Of a stretch of DNA of 64,000 nt, positions 9,201 through 16,200 are shown one piece after another. The notes under the pieces were generated by a model. That model saw nothing but the letters and a program-made list of their open reading frames with translations, was not told the origin of the DNA and made no database searches. Position 1 is the first letter of the stretch; each line of letters begins with the position of its first letter. The DNA comes from an uncultured Cytophagales bacterium (GTDB lineage: Bacteria; Bacteroidota; Bacteroidia; Cytophagales; Cyclobacteriaceae): assembly GCA_913057175.1 (NCBI GenBank), contig CAJXNP010000012.1, positions 124,001 through 188,000 on the forward strand, in the 5' to 3' direction. Both the position numbers and the translations under genes were made by a program.

Positions 9201-11287
9201 GTAACATTGTCAATGCTCCATGTTGATGAATTTGGATTGGAATTTCCACTTGAGACATATTGAAAAGCGACATATCCACTGGTTGAAATTTTATCAGACA
9301 GATCAACCAGGCCTGAAAATCCCCACTCATTTGACCCTTCATCAGATGGGATGTAAGGCAACTCCTCCCATTCATAGGTTTCCAGCGCCGGATTCCCATA
9401 ACCTGGATAGAGGTCACTGTACAACACTTTCAATTGAGGAAATTCCTCCCCTTCATCCAAACCGGAATTTTTGCTGATAAATGATAGTGTAGCATTTTCC
9501 ATCGAACTGAAGTCGATCGAAGGACTAATCAACCAAGATTCTGTAGAGGATGAAGGATGGTTCCCATTGACCGAAAGAAAACCATTTTGACAAGTCCAGG
9601 AATTGCCCCGTATCAGAATGTTACTCCAGCCAGAAGGGATACAATTTTGAAAATCCTCAAAGAAATAAAGTGAAACATATTCTTTTTCGACAAAATCGGA
9701 GGAGTACTTTATCTCAATTCCAAAACAATTCACCTCATATACTCTGAAATAATAGGAGGTATTTGGGCTAAGACCGTAGACATCGATTGAAGGATCGTTT
9801 CCAAAGTAAATTATTTGTTCCCCACTATTTTGCCAGATATTATTGGGTTCTGATGGATCAAGTCCGTCCGTTGGCTCGGCAAACGCATTTGTGGAGTTCA
9901 TGAGAACCAACCGGTTTTCTCCACCGCCATTATCCCATGTCAGATCAAATGAAGAAGAGGTAACATTTTCAAAGTCAATGTTGGTTGAAAGATATGTAGG
10001 TTTTAAGCACGTGAAAAATGAGGTTTCGACAGGAATTGATAGATAATTTTCTGTTCCATCATTTCCATTGAATTCAAAAGCATAAAAATAATAGCTGCTA
10101 TTTGCTTCAAGATTGCTAATTGTGGTAGTGGTATTACTTCCAGAATAAATCACAAAAGCATCTTCTTCTATTTCTGTCCCGCTTCCAAAATCAGTATTGG
10201 CATTGTAGTGAACCCCATCTTGAGGATATTGCAAAAGAGGGCTGTCTTTTTTTCCAATGATGAGAATGGATTCTCCTGGATTGTCATTCCTTTCGATTTC
10301 CAGTTCAACAGAATTGGCATCCAGGACATTTGGCGATAAAGAAATCGGAGGGTTTGATGGTTCTGTATCAATGACGGTAAATTCAGAAGAGGCAGGTACT
10401 GAAAGAGAAGCTCCTGAGGCGATAGATGGTTCGAAAACCACACCGGTTTCATCCGAATCATATGTAATGGTAAGCGTTAATCTCCTGTTTCCGGTTTGAA
10501 ATAATCCTGTATTGCCTGAAATGATATTTCCAATGCCATTTCCGGATATTTTATGAAGAGCAATATCAGTATCTTCACTCATGACAGCTGTTAAACCATC
10601 ATCATCCTGAGCTTCAATCGTTACTTCAAATGGCTGGTTTTTTACGGGCAACTGTCCATTGTTGATGTTGGATATAACCAGTTGGGTGGGTGTGATCTCT
10701 TCTGCTGAGATGATGATGTTGTCGAGATAGAAGCGGCCACTTCCATTAGACGCCTGAGTTTGTGGAGCCAATCTGATTTTAATATTTTCACTGCTTTTTA
10801 ATTCAATACTGTTAAAATCAAAAGTATGAGTTGAAAAATTATCTGTTATAGAGATGCCGGTTTCCGTGCTTTCGAGAAGATCAATTGTTTCGCCGTTATC
10901 AGAACTGTAGTATATCTGAATATCATTTGGACCAGTGCTTGTACTTCTGAAATCAATGGAAAGATTGAATGACTGGTATCCTTCTCCGTTAAAAGAAATT
11001 TCGTAGTAGAGACCCGGGGAATCCCACCTTGTATAATAAATAGCCGGATTGCTCAAATCAAAACCTGTTCCCGAACCTGTATTTGCTGTTATAACAGGCA
11101 TCTCGTCCGTAAGGTTTAATTCAGTCAAAGAATTGCCAGGATTGGAATCCTCGTCATCAAAATCCCACTTGACGATTTCTGTCTGACCAAAAGAATGAAA
11201 AAAATTAGCGAATAATATCAGTGAACATATGAGAAAAACTCTGTAAAATTGTTCAGAATATTCCCTTGATGATAGGAAGTAGTTCAT
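3242..11287 (-). CDS. giant secreted T9SS multidomain protein (2681 aa) with cohesin/dockerin-like modules
   Basis: Predicted extracellular or cell-surface protein. Signal peptide about 13-35 (VFLICSLILFANFFHSFGQ). Approximate modules: anchor/jelly-roll domain 36-195; Fn3-like modules around 310-425, 430-530 and 705-820; a choice-of-anchor-J/MAM-like domain 540-700; several bacterial Ig-like stretches; a beta-solenoid 1630-1780; a module with WQDDLRIQG and NPYPSEMDW (1790-1960); a cohesin-like domain about 2150-2275; a carboxypeptidase-regulatory-like fold 2277-2330; a dockerin-like segment with two repeats (NLIDYIQLKRHL and ADANVSKDVDVEDLEAIK) about 2330-2395; a second cohesin-like domain about 2447-2580; and a type A T9SS sorting domain from NYPNPFSKST (about 2595) to the end. 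No catalytic motif was recognised, so adhesion or scaffolding is likeliest. Its 5' end is copied upstream at 12196-12341. Confidence 0.85.
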   Translation of the reverse strand: MNYFLSSREYSEQFYRVFLICSLILFANFFHSFGQTEIVKWDFDDEDSNPGNSLTELNLTDEMPVITANTGSGTGFDLSNPAIYYTRWDSPGLYYEISFNGEGYQSFNLSIDFRSTSTGPNDIQIYYSSDNGETIDLLESTETGISITDNFSTHTFDFNSIELKSSENIKIRLAPQTQASNGSGRFYLDNIIISAEEITPTQLVISNINNGQLPVKNQPFEVTIEAQDDDGLTAVMSEDTDIALHKISGNGIGNIISGNTGLFQTGNRRLTLTITYDSDETGVVFEPSIASGASLSVPASSEFTVIDTEPSNPPISLSPNVLDANSVELEIERNDNPGESILIIGKKDSPLLQYPQDGVHYNANTDFGSGTEIEEDAFVIYSGSNTTTTISNLEANSSYYFYAFEFNGNDGTENYLSIPVETSFFTCLKPTYLSTNIDFENVTSSSFDLTWDNGGGENRLVLMNSTNAFAEPTDGLDPSEPNNIWQNSGEQIIYFGNDPSIDVYGLSPNTSYYFRVYEVNCFGIEIKYSSDFVEKEYVSLYFFEDFQNCIPSGWSNILIRGNSWTCQNGFLSVNGNHPSSSTESWLISPSIDFSSMENATLSFISKNSGLDEGEEFPQLKVLYSDLYPGYGNPALETYEWEELPYIPSDEGSNEWGFSGLVDLSDKISTSGYVAFQYVSSGNSNPNSSTWSIDNVTIESRECEAPKIQAKELTINELTENSAQLTWENGNGHARIVVVHEGSEITNNPVNGIEYTANPVYGSGDEVGEGHYVVYKGTGNSVNITGLFQEMPYTVKAYEYGFCKNTDFEATYNLNNGSIDNPTTFQTQNPLLSDIIEDPNFAYPTKNDFSYLDYQTNDVESNNSLELGKFLIRDRNNDGLTTLLSEIEFEIIGWNNLNKIALYQGETELSEVDSDDQITFSGLNIETEDEGESELSIRVSYSENVLDNSQFQAIVIGVEGGDPPNSFTPFNSPDAGGARTSNETNVNTINVVADRLIFSSIPSASYVDVPFQLTVQAADELNNHDQDATGTVQLLTNGTGFLQYEVQNLTHGQAEFVNLAYNREETIALTTQSNFSTEAYTELTFQNILSLFEFTGYHTINSGEYPATWNSEFILPPNFEKGGDVKLFSTILAEDVFSCRGFTASITKPQDHYYLEFSVTPTVNQTLNIEAIQFKAKRSGSGPQNFVFRSNEDDFETDLGVGIYDINESFSTFQISLSQYDNISEEVVFRIYPYNGSHGNGSLQIDDLVVIGQPNDGASPEFLGGYPRISLIHSNGYDFDISASEPGKVYIFSITHGETEPTIQEIMENPTVALDMTEAEEIVNHEILGLEPSQAFDLYFVLEDNTGNYASESSSILNVVTSNTNSTITKPLFGQIQSMEISSVANNPEESIEVFSFTINDNSDEAENDDGLDTHVSQIYLTPGPANTADWESVIGDLQLKNASTGDDIPIQETAIVSESIIIRFATDALVISNNSEIEVTLSIWLSETVHDHQVLQFKIDGNGLAHNCLTDYYNSSQFEEIFDEEILSGEFTINVIATELAFSDYPSSYTAGELFGITIHTVDENGNLDMDEDNSEIMLELYSGAGMLTGDELTKYTESGIAEWTNELDYSGATDFFSIQATINGLALTGSFHTNLITAGSNDLVILSGETFTVSGAMTINGFVLIEEGGTLILSQNSHLVLSGNFTNNGVFTDQGGILEFNGLEAQIINSSEVLRIQNLVNSNTTSLLNETEIRIVTSLKLNENSILDVDGTNDDRDFILLSNANRTASLRKVESGAQLNGEITWQHFVDNKPAQGWYFMTTPIKNQNVTHWQDDLRIQGMDNSLPNADKVMYHYEEPLGTNSNQGTEGWLPITQSDYELSQKSVDFFIFNSAFKKGALKLDNKGIPFIGNGEDPDGNFIFSLSYTETAFDGGGWNLVANPYPSEMDWDLIEKTNEINNSFAIWDPVNLRYSSYVDGTSVNEGSQIIPAGKSFFVKASSENQSLTFSEDSKTQPNPSFLRTNHEQNIVRIRLRSPQFQTDETVIKFKDEASFDFDPEFDALKLEGDINVFSNVEGYKYCINSIPKFTGVHNIPLNVRVNQSGIYKIEISKEDIDWDQNIYLIDHQESKPIRILPPFTKTFKVDLKNPNSYLNRFELLFAEQINLSLKAASTDQTDEISVLITADHFKDVSGMEMSFSWNEDELELLDIDSISIPSIKPEDFDVGQIQNGILHLKWSDDINTHNLDDQSILFVLKFRNKGNFSQSTISLIDSTMRITGLSDIEFPVNKLSDATISMSGIVNVSGKVLNPFGDAIEGIKVTLDGDRIENVLSNELGEFSFNLSKNHNYSLSVDSDSGNHLEGINLIDYIQLKRHLNKISLLQNPYQLIAADANVSKDVDVEDLEAIKNLILKKTQLLPLDQSWIFMPDTNNLDENPFEYKLNYSFTLNEELSIDFTALKIGDIDLSYWKSSRPIGGVSLVSNLKTTKKTNEYLLQFQCPDQERLLALQITMVYDPREVEILAVHPDNAGGRLDTNTPKEGKMILMWEEGNGQAIEVSDKTLFNLKLRSVHNESPTGKIEISEDPAETYLIDGSENILWIAHSENITGLGEEELHYQLLQNYPNPFSKSTTFKIYVPRSENVLFAIFNVLGTCVYKIENHFEKGWHEITWQPEQQTTGHADQGVYFYSIRTDHFMDMKKMVVE

Positions 11288-11428
11288 TCGTTTGGTTAGT
11301 TAAAAGATATTAAAAAATTGATTAACGTATATTAAACTTAATTAAAATTCATTTTTTAACAAAATAATGGTTGGATAAATATTTGATAAGACATTTGATT
11401 TTTAACAAATATCCTCTCAGCCTCCAGT

Positions 11429-11448
11429 GGTCTGTCCCCCGACAGACC
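11429..11448. repeat. REP hairpin 1
   Basis: Perfect palindrome with an 8-bp stem and four-C loop: GGTCTGTC-CCCC-GACAGACC. It lies between the start of the giant T9SS gene and the stop of the RAYT gene. Confidence 0.85.
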
Positions 11449-11479
11449 ATTCCCATAACTATCCAAATCCCGTATCCAT

Positions 11480-11499
11480 GGTCTGTCCCCCGACAGACC
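11480..11499. repeat. REP hairpin 2
   Basis: Identical to REP hairpin 1 and in the same orientation (C loop on the plus strand). The stem extends to ATGG...CCAT, giving 24 bp at 11478-11501. It ends 10 bp from the RAYT stop codon. Confidence 0.85.
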
Positions 11500-11509
11500 A
11501 TCCCAAAAA

Positions 11510-12073
11510 CTACCCAAATCTATCCATGTAATGTGTGAGTATGCCAAACTCATCCTCTCCTGTTTCATAAAATCTAGCTGAAGACCAACGATAGTCTTCA
11601 GGAAATTCCACAAGATTCCATTTTTCTTGCAATGGATTAAGGTGAATGTATTCCAATTTCTGCTCTACCTTATCCTTTGAATCCATCAAAACGGCTAATG
11701 GGTCGCGTTGCCAGAATCGGTGATTTCTTTCGCTTGTTATTTTCTTAAAAAGTGGAATGACCTTCGGATGGTTTGCTCTCACGTCTTTTAGGAAATTGCT
11801 ACTTGTCCATTTGTTAAATGATGCGTGTGGCATTTCTTTCCCATTTTTTGCCAACATTTCCCAAATGATATGCAGATGGTTGGGCATAATCACATAACCG
11901 TAAACAAGGATTTTATTTCTGCTTTTGAGCCATTGCAATTGATTAATGATCAGTTCCTTATACTTATCCTGGATAAGCAATTTTTTCCAGTCTTTAATGG
12001 TGTCCGTCCAAAAATAAACCTCATTGAGATCCATCCGGGAGTTTCGGATACTGTCATTCGCTATGGATTTCAT
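11510..12073 (-). CDS. REP-associated tyrosine transposase (RAYT, Y1/IS200-like)
   Basis: Single-strand HUH-type transposase of the RAYT family (187 residues), which in other genomes binds and processes REP hairpins. The HUH motif is NHLHII (His66 and His68); the candidate catalytic Tyr142 is in EYIHLNPLQ; the family hallmark DYRWSSARFY follows near 160-169. The gene is flanked on both sides by 20-bp palindromes in opposite orientation (C loops on the 3' side, G loops on the 5' side), the layout expected of a RAYT with cognate REPs. The gene appears intact, and a decayed partial copy lies at 12523-12716. ATG at 12073 is used; a later Met (12034) is possible. Confidence 0.9.
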   Translation of the reverse strand: MKSIANDSIRNSRMDLNEVYFWTDTIKDWKKLLIQDKYKELIINQLQWLKSRNKILVYGYVIMPNHLHIIWEMLAKNGKEMPHASFNKWTSSNFLKDVRANHPKVIPLFKKITSERNHRFWQRDPLAVLMDSKDKVEQKLEYIHLNPLQEKWNLVEFPEDYRWSSARFYETGEDEFGILTHYMDRFG

Positions 12074-12134
12074 GTTGCAGATTTGAAATTAAAATTGCGT
12101 TAATTACTTCTTTTTCGATTTCCATTCGGAAAGT

Positions 12135-12169
12135 GGTCTGTCGGGGGGTGGTCTGTCGGGGGACAGACC
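12135..12169. repeat. REP hairpin 3 with an extra half-site, inverted orientation
   Basis: A full palindrome GGTCTGTC-GGGG-GACAGACC at 12150-12169 is preceded by a solitary half (GGTCTGTCGGGGGG) from 12135. The loop is G on the plus strand, so this is the reverse orientation of hairpins 1 and 2. It lies 5' of the RAYT gene. Confidence 0.8.
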
Positions 12170-12195
12170 ATGGATTAGGAGGGGAATTGATGAGG

Positions 12196-12341
12196 TTGAA
12201 ATCCCCATCATCAAAATCCCACTTGACGATTTCTGTCTGACTAAAAGAATGAAAAAAATTAGCGAATAATATCAGTGAACATATGAGAAAAACCCTGTAA
12301 AATTTTACAGAATTTCCCCTTAAGGATAGGAAGTAGTTCAT
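12196..12341 (-). pseudogene. duplicated 5' fragment of the giant T9SS gene
   Basis: Encodes a near copy of the first 48 residues of the 2681-residue protein, including the whole signal peptide (FYRVFLICSLILFANFFHSF) and TEIVKWDFDD, then diverges. The frame stays open through REP hairpin 3 and into the start of the RAYT gene, stopping at 12054, which gives a 95-codon chimeric frame with a full export signal and a nonsense tail. It is most simply a remnant left by tandem duplication. Whether it is translated is unknown. Confidence 0.8.
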
Positions 12342-12489
12342 GGGTTTGGTTAGTTAAAAGATATTAAAAAATGATTATTGTATATTAAACTTAATTAAAA
12401 TTCATTTTTTAACAAAAAAATGGTTAGATAAATATTTATTAAGATGCTTGATTTTTAACAAATATTCTCTCCGCCTCCTCCGACTCCAT

Positions 12490-12509
12490 GGTCTGTCCCC
12501 CGACAGACC
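12490..12509. repeat. REP hairpin 4
   Basis: Identical 20-bp palindrome with a C loop. It sits in copy B at the position equivalent to the hairpins beside the RAYT stop codon. The flanking ATGG/CCAT bases match hairpin 2. Confidence 0.85.
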
Positions 12510-12522
12510 ATTCCCATAACTA

Positions 12523-12716
12523 TCAAAATCTATCCATGTAATGTGTGAGTATGCCAAACTCATCCTTTCCTGTTTCATAAAATTTAGCGGATGACCAACG
12601 ATAGTCTTCAGGAAATTTCACAAGATGCCATTTTTCTTGTAACGTGTTGAGATGAATGCCCGGCAGAGAGGCAGGTATTCCAATTTCTGCTCCACTTTAT
12701 CATTTGAATTTATTCT
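12523..12716 (-). pseudogene. RAYT transposase remnant (3' end only)
   Basis: Read on the minus strand, this matches the last ~60 codons of the RAYT gene at 11510-12073 (the DYRWSSA region and THYMDRF are recognisable). It carries point changes, an earlier TGA stop and an insertion of about 17 bp (near 12658) that breaks the frame. The 5' two thirds, including the HUH motif, are missing. About 110 bp of unrecognised sequence separates it from the G-loop REP at 12825. Confidence 0.78.
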
Positions 12717-12824
12717 AATAGGTGAGTGATTAAATATCTTTGACTCCCGGGAGACAGGTCAAGGGGTAAAGATTTTATGTTGAATGGTGTTGATAAACTC
12801 TGTTTGAAAATTTATTCTGGAAGT

Positions 12825-12844
12825 GGCCTGTCGGGGGACAGGCC
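12825..12844. repeat. REP hairpin 5 with compensatory stem change
   Basis: GGCCTGTC-GGGG-GACAGGCC differs from the other hairpins by T-to-C and A-to-G at the two bases that pair with each other in the third stem position, so the stem stays perfect. G loop on the plus strand, like hairpin 3. Confidence 0.8.
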
Positions 12845-12910
12845 ATGGAGACGAAATGGTCAATTTAATTTAGGATAGACTGGATCAATTCAAGTGGGGC
12901 TTGAAAACAA

Positions 12911-12934
12911 AAAAAGCCCGGTTTCGGGCTTTTT
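12911..12934 (-). terminator. intrinsic terminator after the PID-CTERM-like gene
   Basis: Perfect 10-bp inverted repeat (AAAAAGCCCG / CGGGCTTTTT) with a 4-nt loop. Read on the minus strand it is a GC-rich stem followed by a T-run, 26 bp beyond the stop at 12961. It would end the two-gene transcript of the 1606-residue T9SS protein and the small membrane protein. Confidence 0.85.
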
Positions 12935-12960
12935 AAATTTTTCACTTCCAAAGTTTACTA

Positions 12961-13191
12961 CTAAGCGGCTTTGGTTTTATATCTAGTCTTCCAAATCATA
13001 AAAACACCTAATCCTATTCCCGCAACAATTAGATAGACCAAACCGAAATCAATGGGAATAAACGGATCCTCTCCTGGATTTGGTGGAACTCCTGGTCCGG
13101 GAGTACCCTGTCCAAGAACCTCCTGAGAAGTAAATACAAATGCTGAGATTACAGCAATAAACGACAAATAGATTTTAGTTAGTATTTTCAT
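12961..13191 (-). CDS. small membrane protein with PID-CTERM-like sorting tail
   Basis: A 76-residue protein with an N-terminal signal peptide (ILTKIYLSFIAVISAFVF), a short Gly/Pro-rich extracytoplasmic segment (GTPGPGVPPNPGEDP), then PIDFGLVYLIVAGIGLG, one membrane helix, and a basic tail (KTRYKTKAA). This three-part tail resembles the PID-CTERM protein-sorting signal described for Bacteroidota; I recall that family from memory, so treat the name as tentative. ATG at 13191 is preferred over an upstream GTG (13221) because it places the signal peptide at the terminus. It starts 36 bp after the stop of the 1606-residue T9SS gene and shares its terminator, so the two are probably co-expressed. 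Confidence 0.7.
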   Translation of the reverse strand: MKILTKIYLSFIAVISAFVFTSQEVLGQGTPGPGVPPNPGEDPFIPIDFGLVYLIVAGIGLGVFMIWKTRYKTKAA

Positions 13192-13227
13192 GTTTAATAA
13201 ACTGTTTAATGTTCTATTCACTTTACG

Positions 13228-16200
13228 TTAACGATTTCCTTTTATTATTTTTCGCTTAATGGATTGGCTACCATCTTCTATGATAACGAAATAGATGCCG
13301 TCCATTAATTTACTCACATCCAGGGTCGCATGCTTAGGATCAAGGATGTTGACATCATAATTTTCAATCAATTTACCATTGATGGCCAAAAGGACAAATC
13401 TCGATTCCGTCAAATTTAATTCAAAATTCTGATCGACGGAAATATTCAGGTCAGCTGCCACCGGCATGGGATAAAATTCTATTTCCGACAGATCTTCCAG
13501 ACCTGTGATAATCATGGTGCGGCTTGTACTGGCAGCACACCCTTCTATACTAACCTCCAGGGTATATTCCCCATCTTCGGTTACTTCCAGCTCCTGACCA
13601 TTCTCGCTTTCCAACAATACACCATCCAGGTACCATTGGTTGCCTGTTTCGTAATTGGATTGCAGCACATAATCATCGGCTAGTGTAATTTCAGGATCAA
13701 CCGAATTGCCCATGACTGTTTCCTTTCCGATGAATAAATTTTCTTCACATCCGGTTAACTGGCCAAAAACTGTTAATTCTACATCATTGTATTCTAGTGG
13801 CACTTCATAGACAAGATTGCCTCCGGTGCCAGATTCGCTGAACAGTTCATTCATATCAGGATCCAAAACGGAATAGATGACATTTTCCTCTGTTCCCACT
13901 ATTTCAATACTTCCTGTTGACTCATTACATGACCCCGCAGAGTTAAGTGCTAGCTCTGTGTTAAAGCTTTTGTCAATGATCATTTCAAAACGCTCTGAAC
14001 CGAACGTGCTGCTATCGCTCGTACTGATAGTAAATTCCACTACCAGGTCATCGGATACATCGTATTGTTCACCTGTAAAATGATCGATCAGGGTCAATGG
14101 CTCTTGTGTAAACACATCACGACCGTTAAAGGTTAGATTATAGTTACCGTTTTCAGCATTCCAAATATCAAGGAAAACAGATTTAGGGCAGGTCACTTCT
14201 CCCAATCGATTGATGGCTAATCTCAATGAATCAGAAGACAAGGTTGAAATATTAAAGTTTGCGTTGTCCAGTTTTACAAAATCCAAATTGGCTTCATAAC
14301 CATCTGTGGCCTCTTCAGCAATGACCAATGCTATTTCATCACTCAATGTAGCGCCGTTCATGGTAATGTATAATGCAGGGGCTTTTCCGGTTCGTATATA
14401 GGTAGCAGGATCAATTACCTTGTCTGATTCCGTAAATACGAAATCCATACCTGGTGCGGTCAGGCAGACCATCCAGAAAGACTGGCCCATTGCAATTTCA
14501 GCATGACCGTCATTAATTGACATATCACCATTGGCATCGTAAACAGCCACATTTCCCTCAGCATTGTTTCGAATGGCAAATGCAGTGGAAATGCTTCCGG
14601 GGGTTGCATTATGTCTCGCTTCCAGCGACTCCCAGCTGACCACAGATGGATAAGGATTTCCTAAAAGATTAAATCCATCATCTGAAGTAGTTCCTGATAG
14701 GGTAATGGGCACGGTGACATCGCCCTGATTGATTGGACCTCTAAGCTCTGTATTGACATTTCCCCCATTGTTCATAAAGGCATTGTATCCTTCACCCGGA
14801 GTAAGGGGGTCTTGATTGGTAGAACCTGTTAACGGATATTCCTCCCATCGATCACCAGATGTCCCGCCATTTGCCTCAACATATCGATACATAGATGGTC
14901 CTGCAGCGCTACCGGAAGCGCCGTCAAAATCACCAATGATTGGAAAATCATCCTGCCAGTCTGCTACCCTGGCATTGGTGACCGAAGAAGCGAGGAATCG
15001 CCATGTCCTGCCACCGGAAGGAATGAACCGTTGAACCGTAACGTTTCCGGTGACAGAAGCTCCCGAAGGGATGGTCGCAATTCCTCCGTCTCCGGAAGAT
15101 GCTGAAATAACGGTGAAGACACCATTATCCGTGTTTCCATCCGCGTCAAATTCGGTGGTGCTTCCATTAAGGGTCAGGATACCAAATAAATTAGCTGATC
15201 CATTGACCCTTACTGCAGGAGGGCCCGTTGTGTTATTCACTGTGATATTATAGAAATCAGTTGTCGCGCTTCCACCTATTGTCTGGGTAGTACTTCCGTT
15301 AAATTCCACGGTATTTCCATCGGGGATGAAATCGCCATTGTTTATAAAATTCCTGATCAGAACAAGGGTTTCAGGTGAGGTCAATATACCTGATGCACTG
15401 ATCCGTATGTTGTTAAATGTTGGGTTATTTGTTCCTGCAATTGAATTCGTCCCATTAAATACCACGGTGGGATTTTGTCCGGTTCCTGCATTAAAGGCAC
15501 CATTGTTGGTCATCACCCCGTTGATAAATAAGTTCCCGCTTGGAGCATTAAGTGTGTTGCTGATCGTGAAATTACTTAGTGTAATCGGATCACCAAGAAT
15601 ACTGGTTGTGCCATTGAACACAATATTTGAATTAGAGGTGAATGTACCAGCGTCATTGTCGATATCACCACTTACATTAATTGTTCCGGATGATTGGGTA
15701 AAGGTTGAGCCCGATGCTACTGTCATATTGCCAAATGTAAATGTACCTGTTCCTGAGACATCTGTTGTACCAACAAATGAAACGGGCGTTTCCGTAAGTG
15801 TGGCAATCCCAGAATTGACAAAATTACCGCCAAGATTGATTGAACTTCCAGTTAATCCTACAAGTTCTCCATTGGTTATGGTCAGGTCTCCATTGATTTG
15901 TACATCATCATCCATTTCAACGTCACCACTACCACTGAGTGTCAGGTTATCCAGGTAATCAGGGTCAGTGGGAAGTTCAGGTCCGGTTTGAATTGTTCCT
16001 GAATTATTATACACCACATTGAACATTTCATCTGTGGTAGCTATTACATTATTGTTTGTCAGGGAGCCAAGGTGTGTTCTTGTGATCGTTCCATCAGGAG
16101 CCATGGTGATCGTTCCATCGTTAACCAGCGTTCCATTGTTTAAAAACAATTCATCAATGGTAACAATGGAACCAAGCGTTACGGAACTTCCAGATCGATT

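Larger units (their letters stand above)
11142..11690. repeat. direct repeat, copy A (T9SS 5' end + REP + RAYT 3' end)
   Basis: This stretch recurs about 1054 bp downstream at 12196-12716, with scattered substitutions. It covers the signal-peptide codons of the giant T9SS gene, its AT-rich upstream region, the REP cluster and the last third of the RAYT gene. In this copy the T9SS gene and the RAYT gene are both intact. Similarity was aligned by eye and the edges are approximate. Confidence 0.8.
12196..12716. repeat. direct repeat, copy B (decayed)
   Basis: Second copy of the segment at 11142-11690: T9SS signal-peptide codons, the AT-rich upstream region, one REP hairpin, and the RAYT 3' end carrying a short insertion near 12658-12675. 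A G-loop REP at 12825 occupies the place corresponding to the 5' side of RAYT, so the copy originally spanned the whole RAYT unit and lost its middle. Confidence 0.78.

Noticed and set aside
12342-12960. possible extra genes between the T9SS fragment and the small membrane gene
   Set aside because: Contains repeat copy B and the RAYT remnant with frameshift plus a REP hairpin; no complete gene.
15326-15958. 210-codon plus-strand frame within the 1606-residue T9SS gene
   Set aside because: Antisense to repetitive beta-solenoid coding sequence; low complexity rich in Val, Leu and Pro, no start context, no family resemblance.
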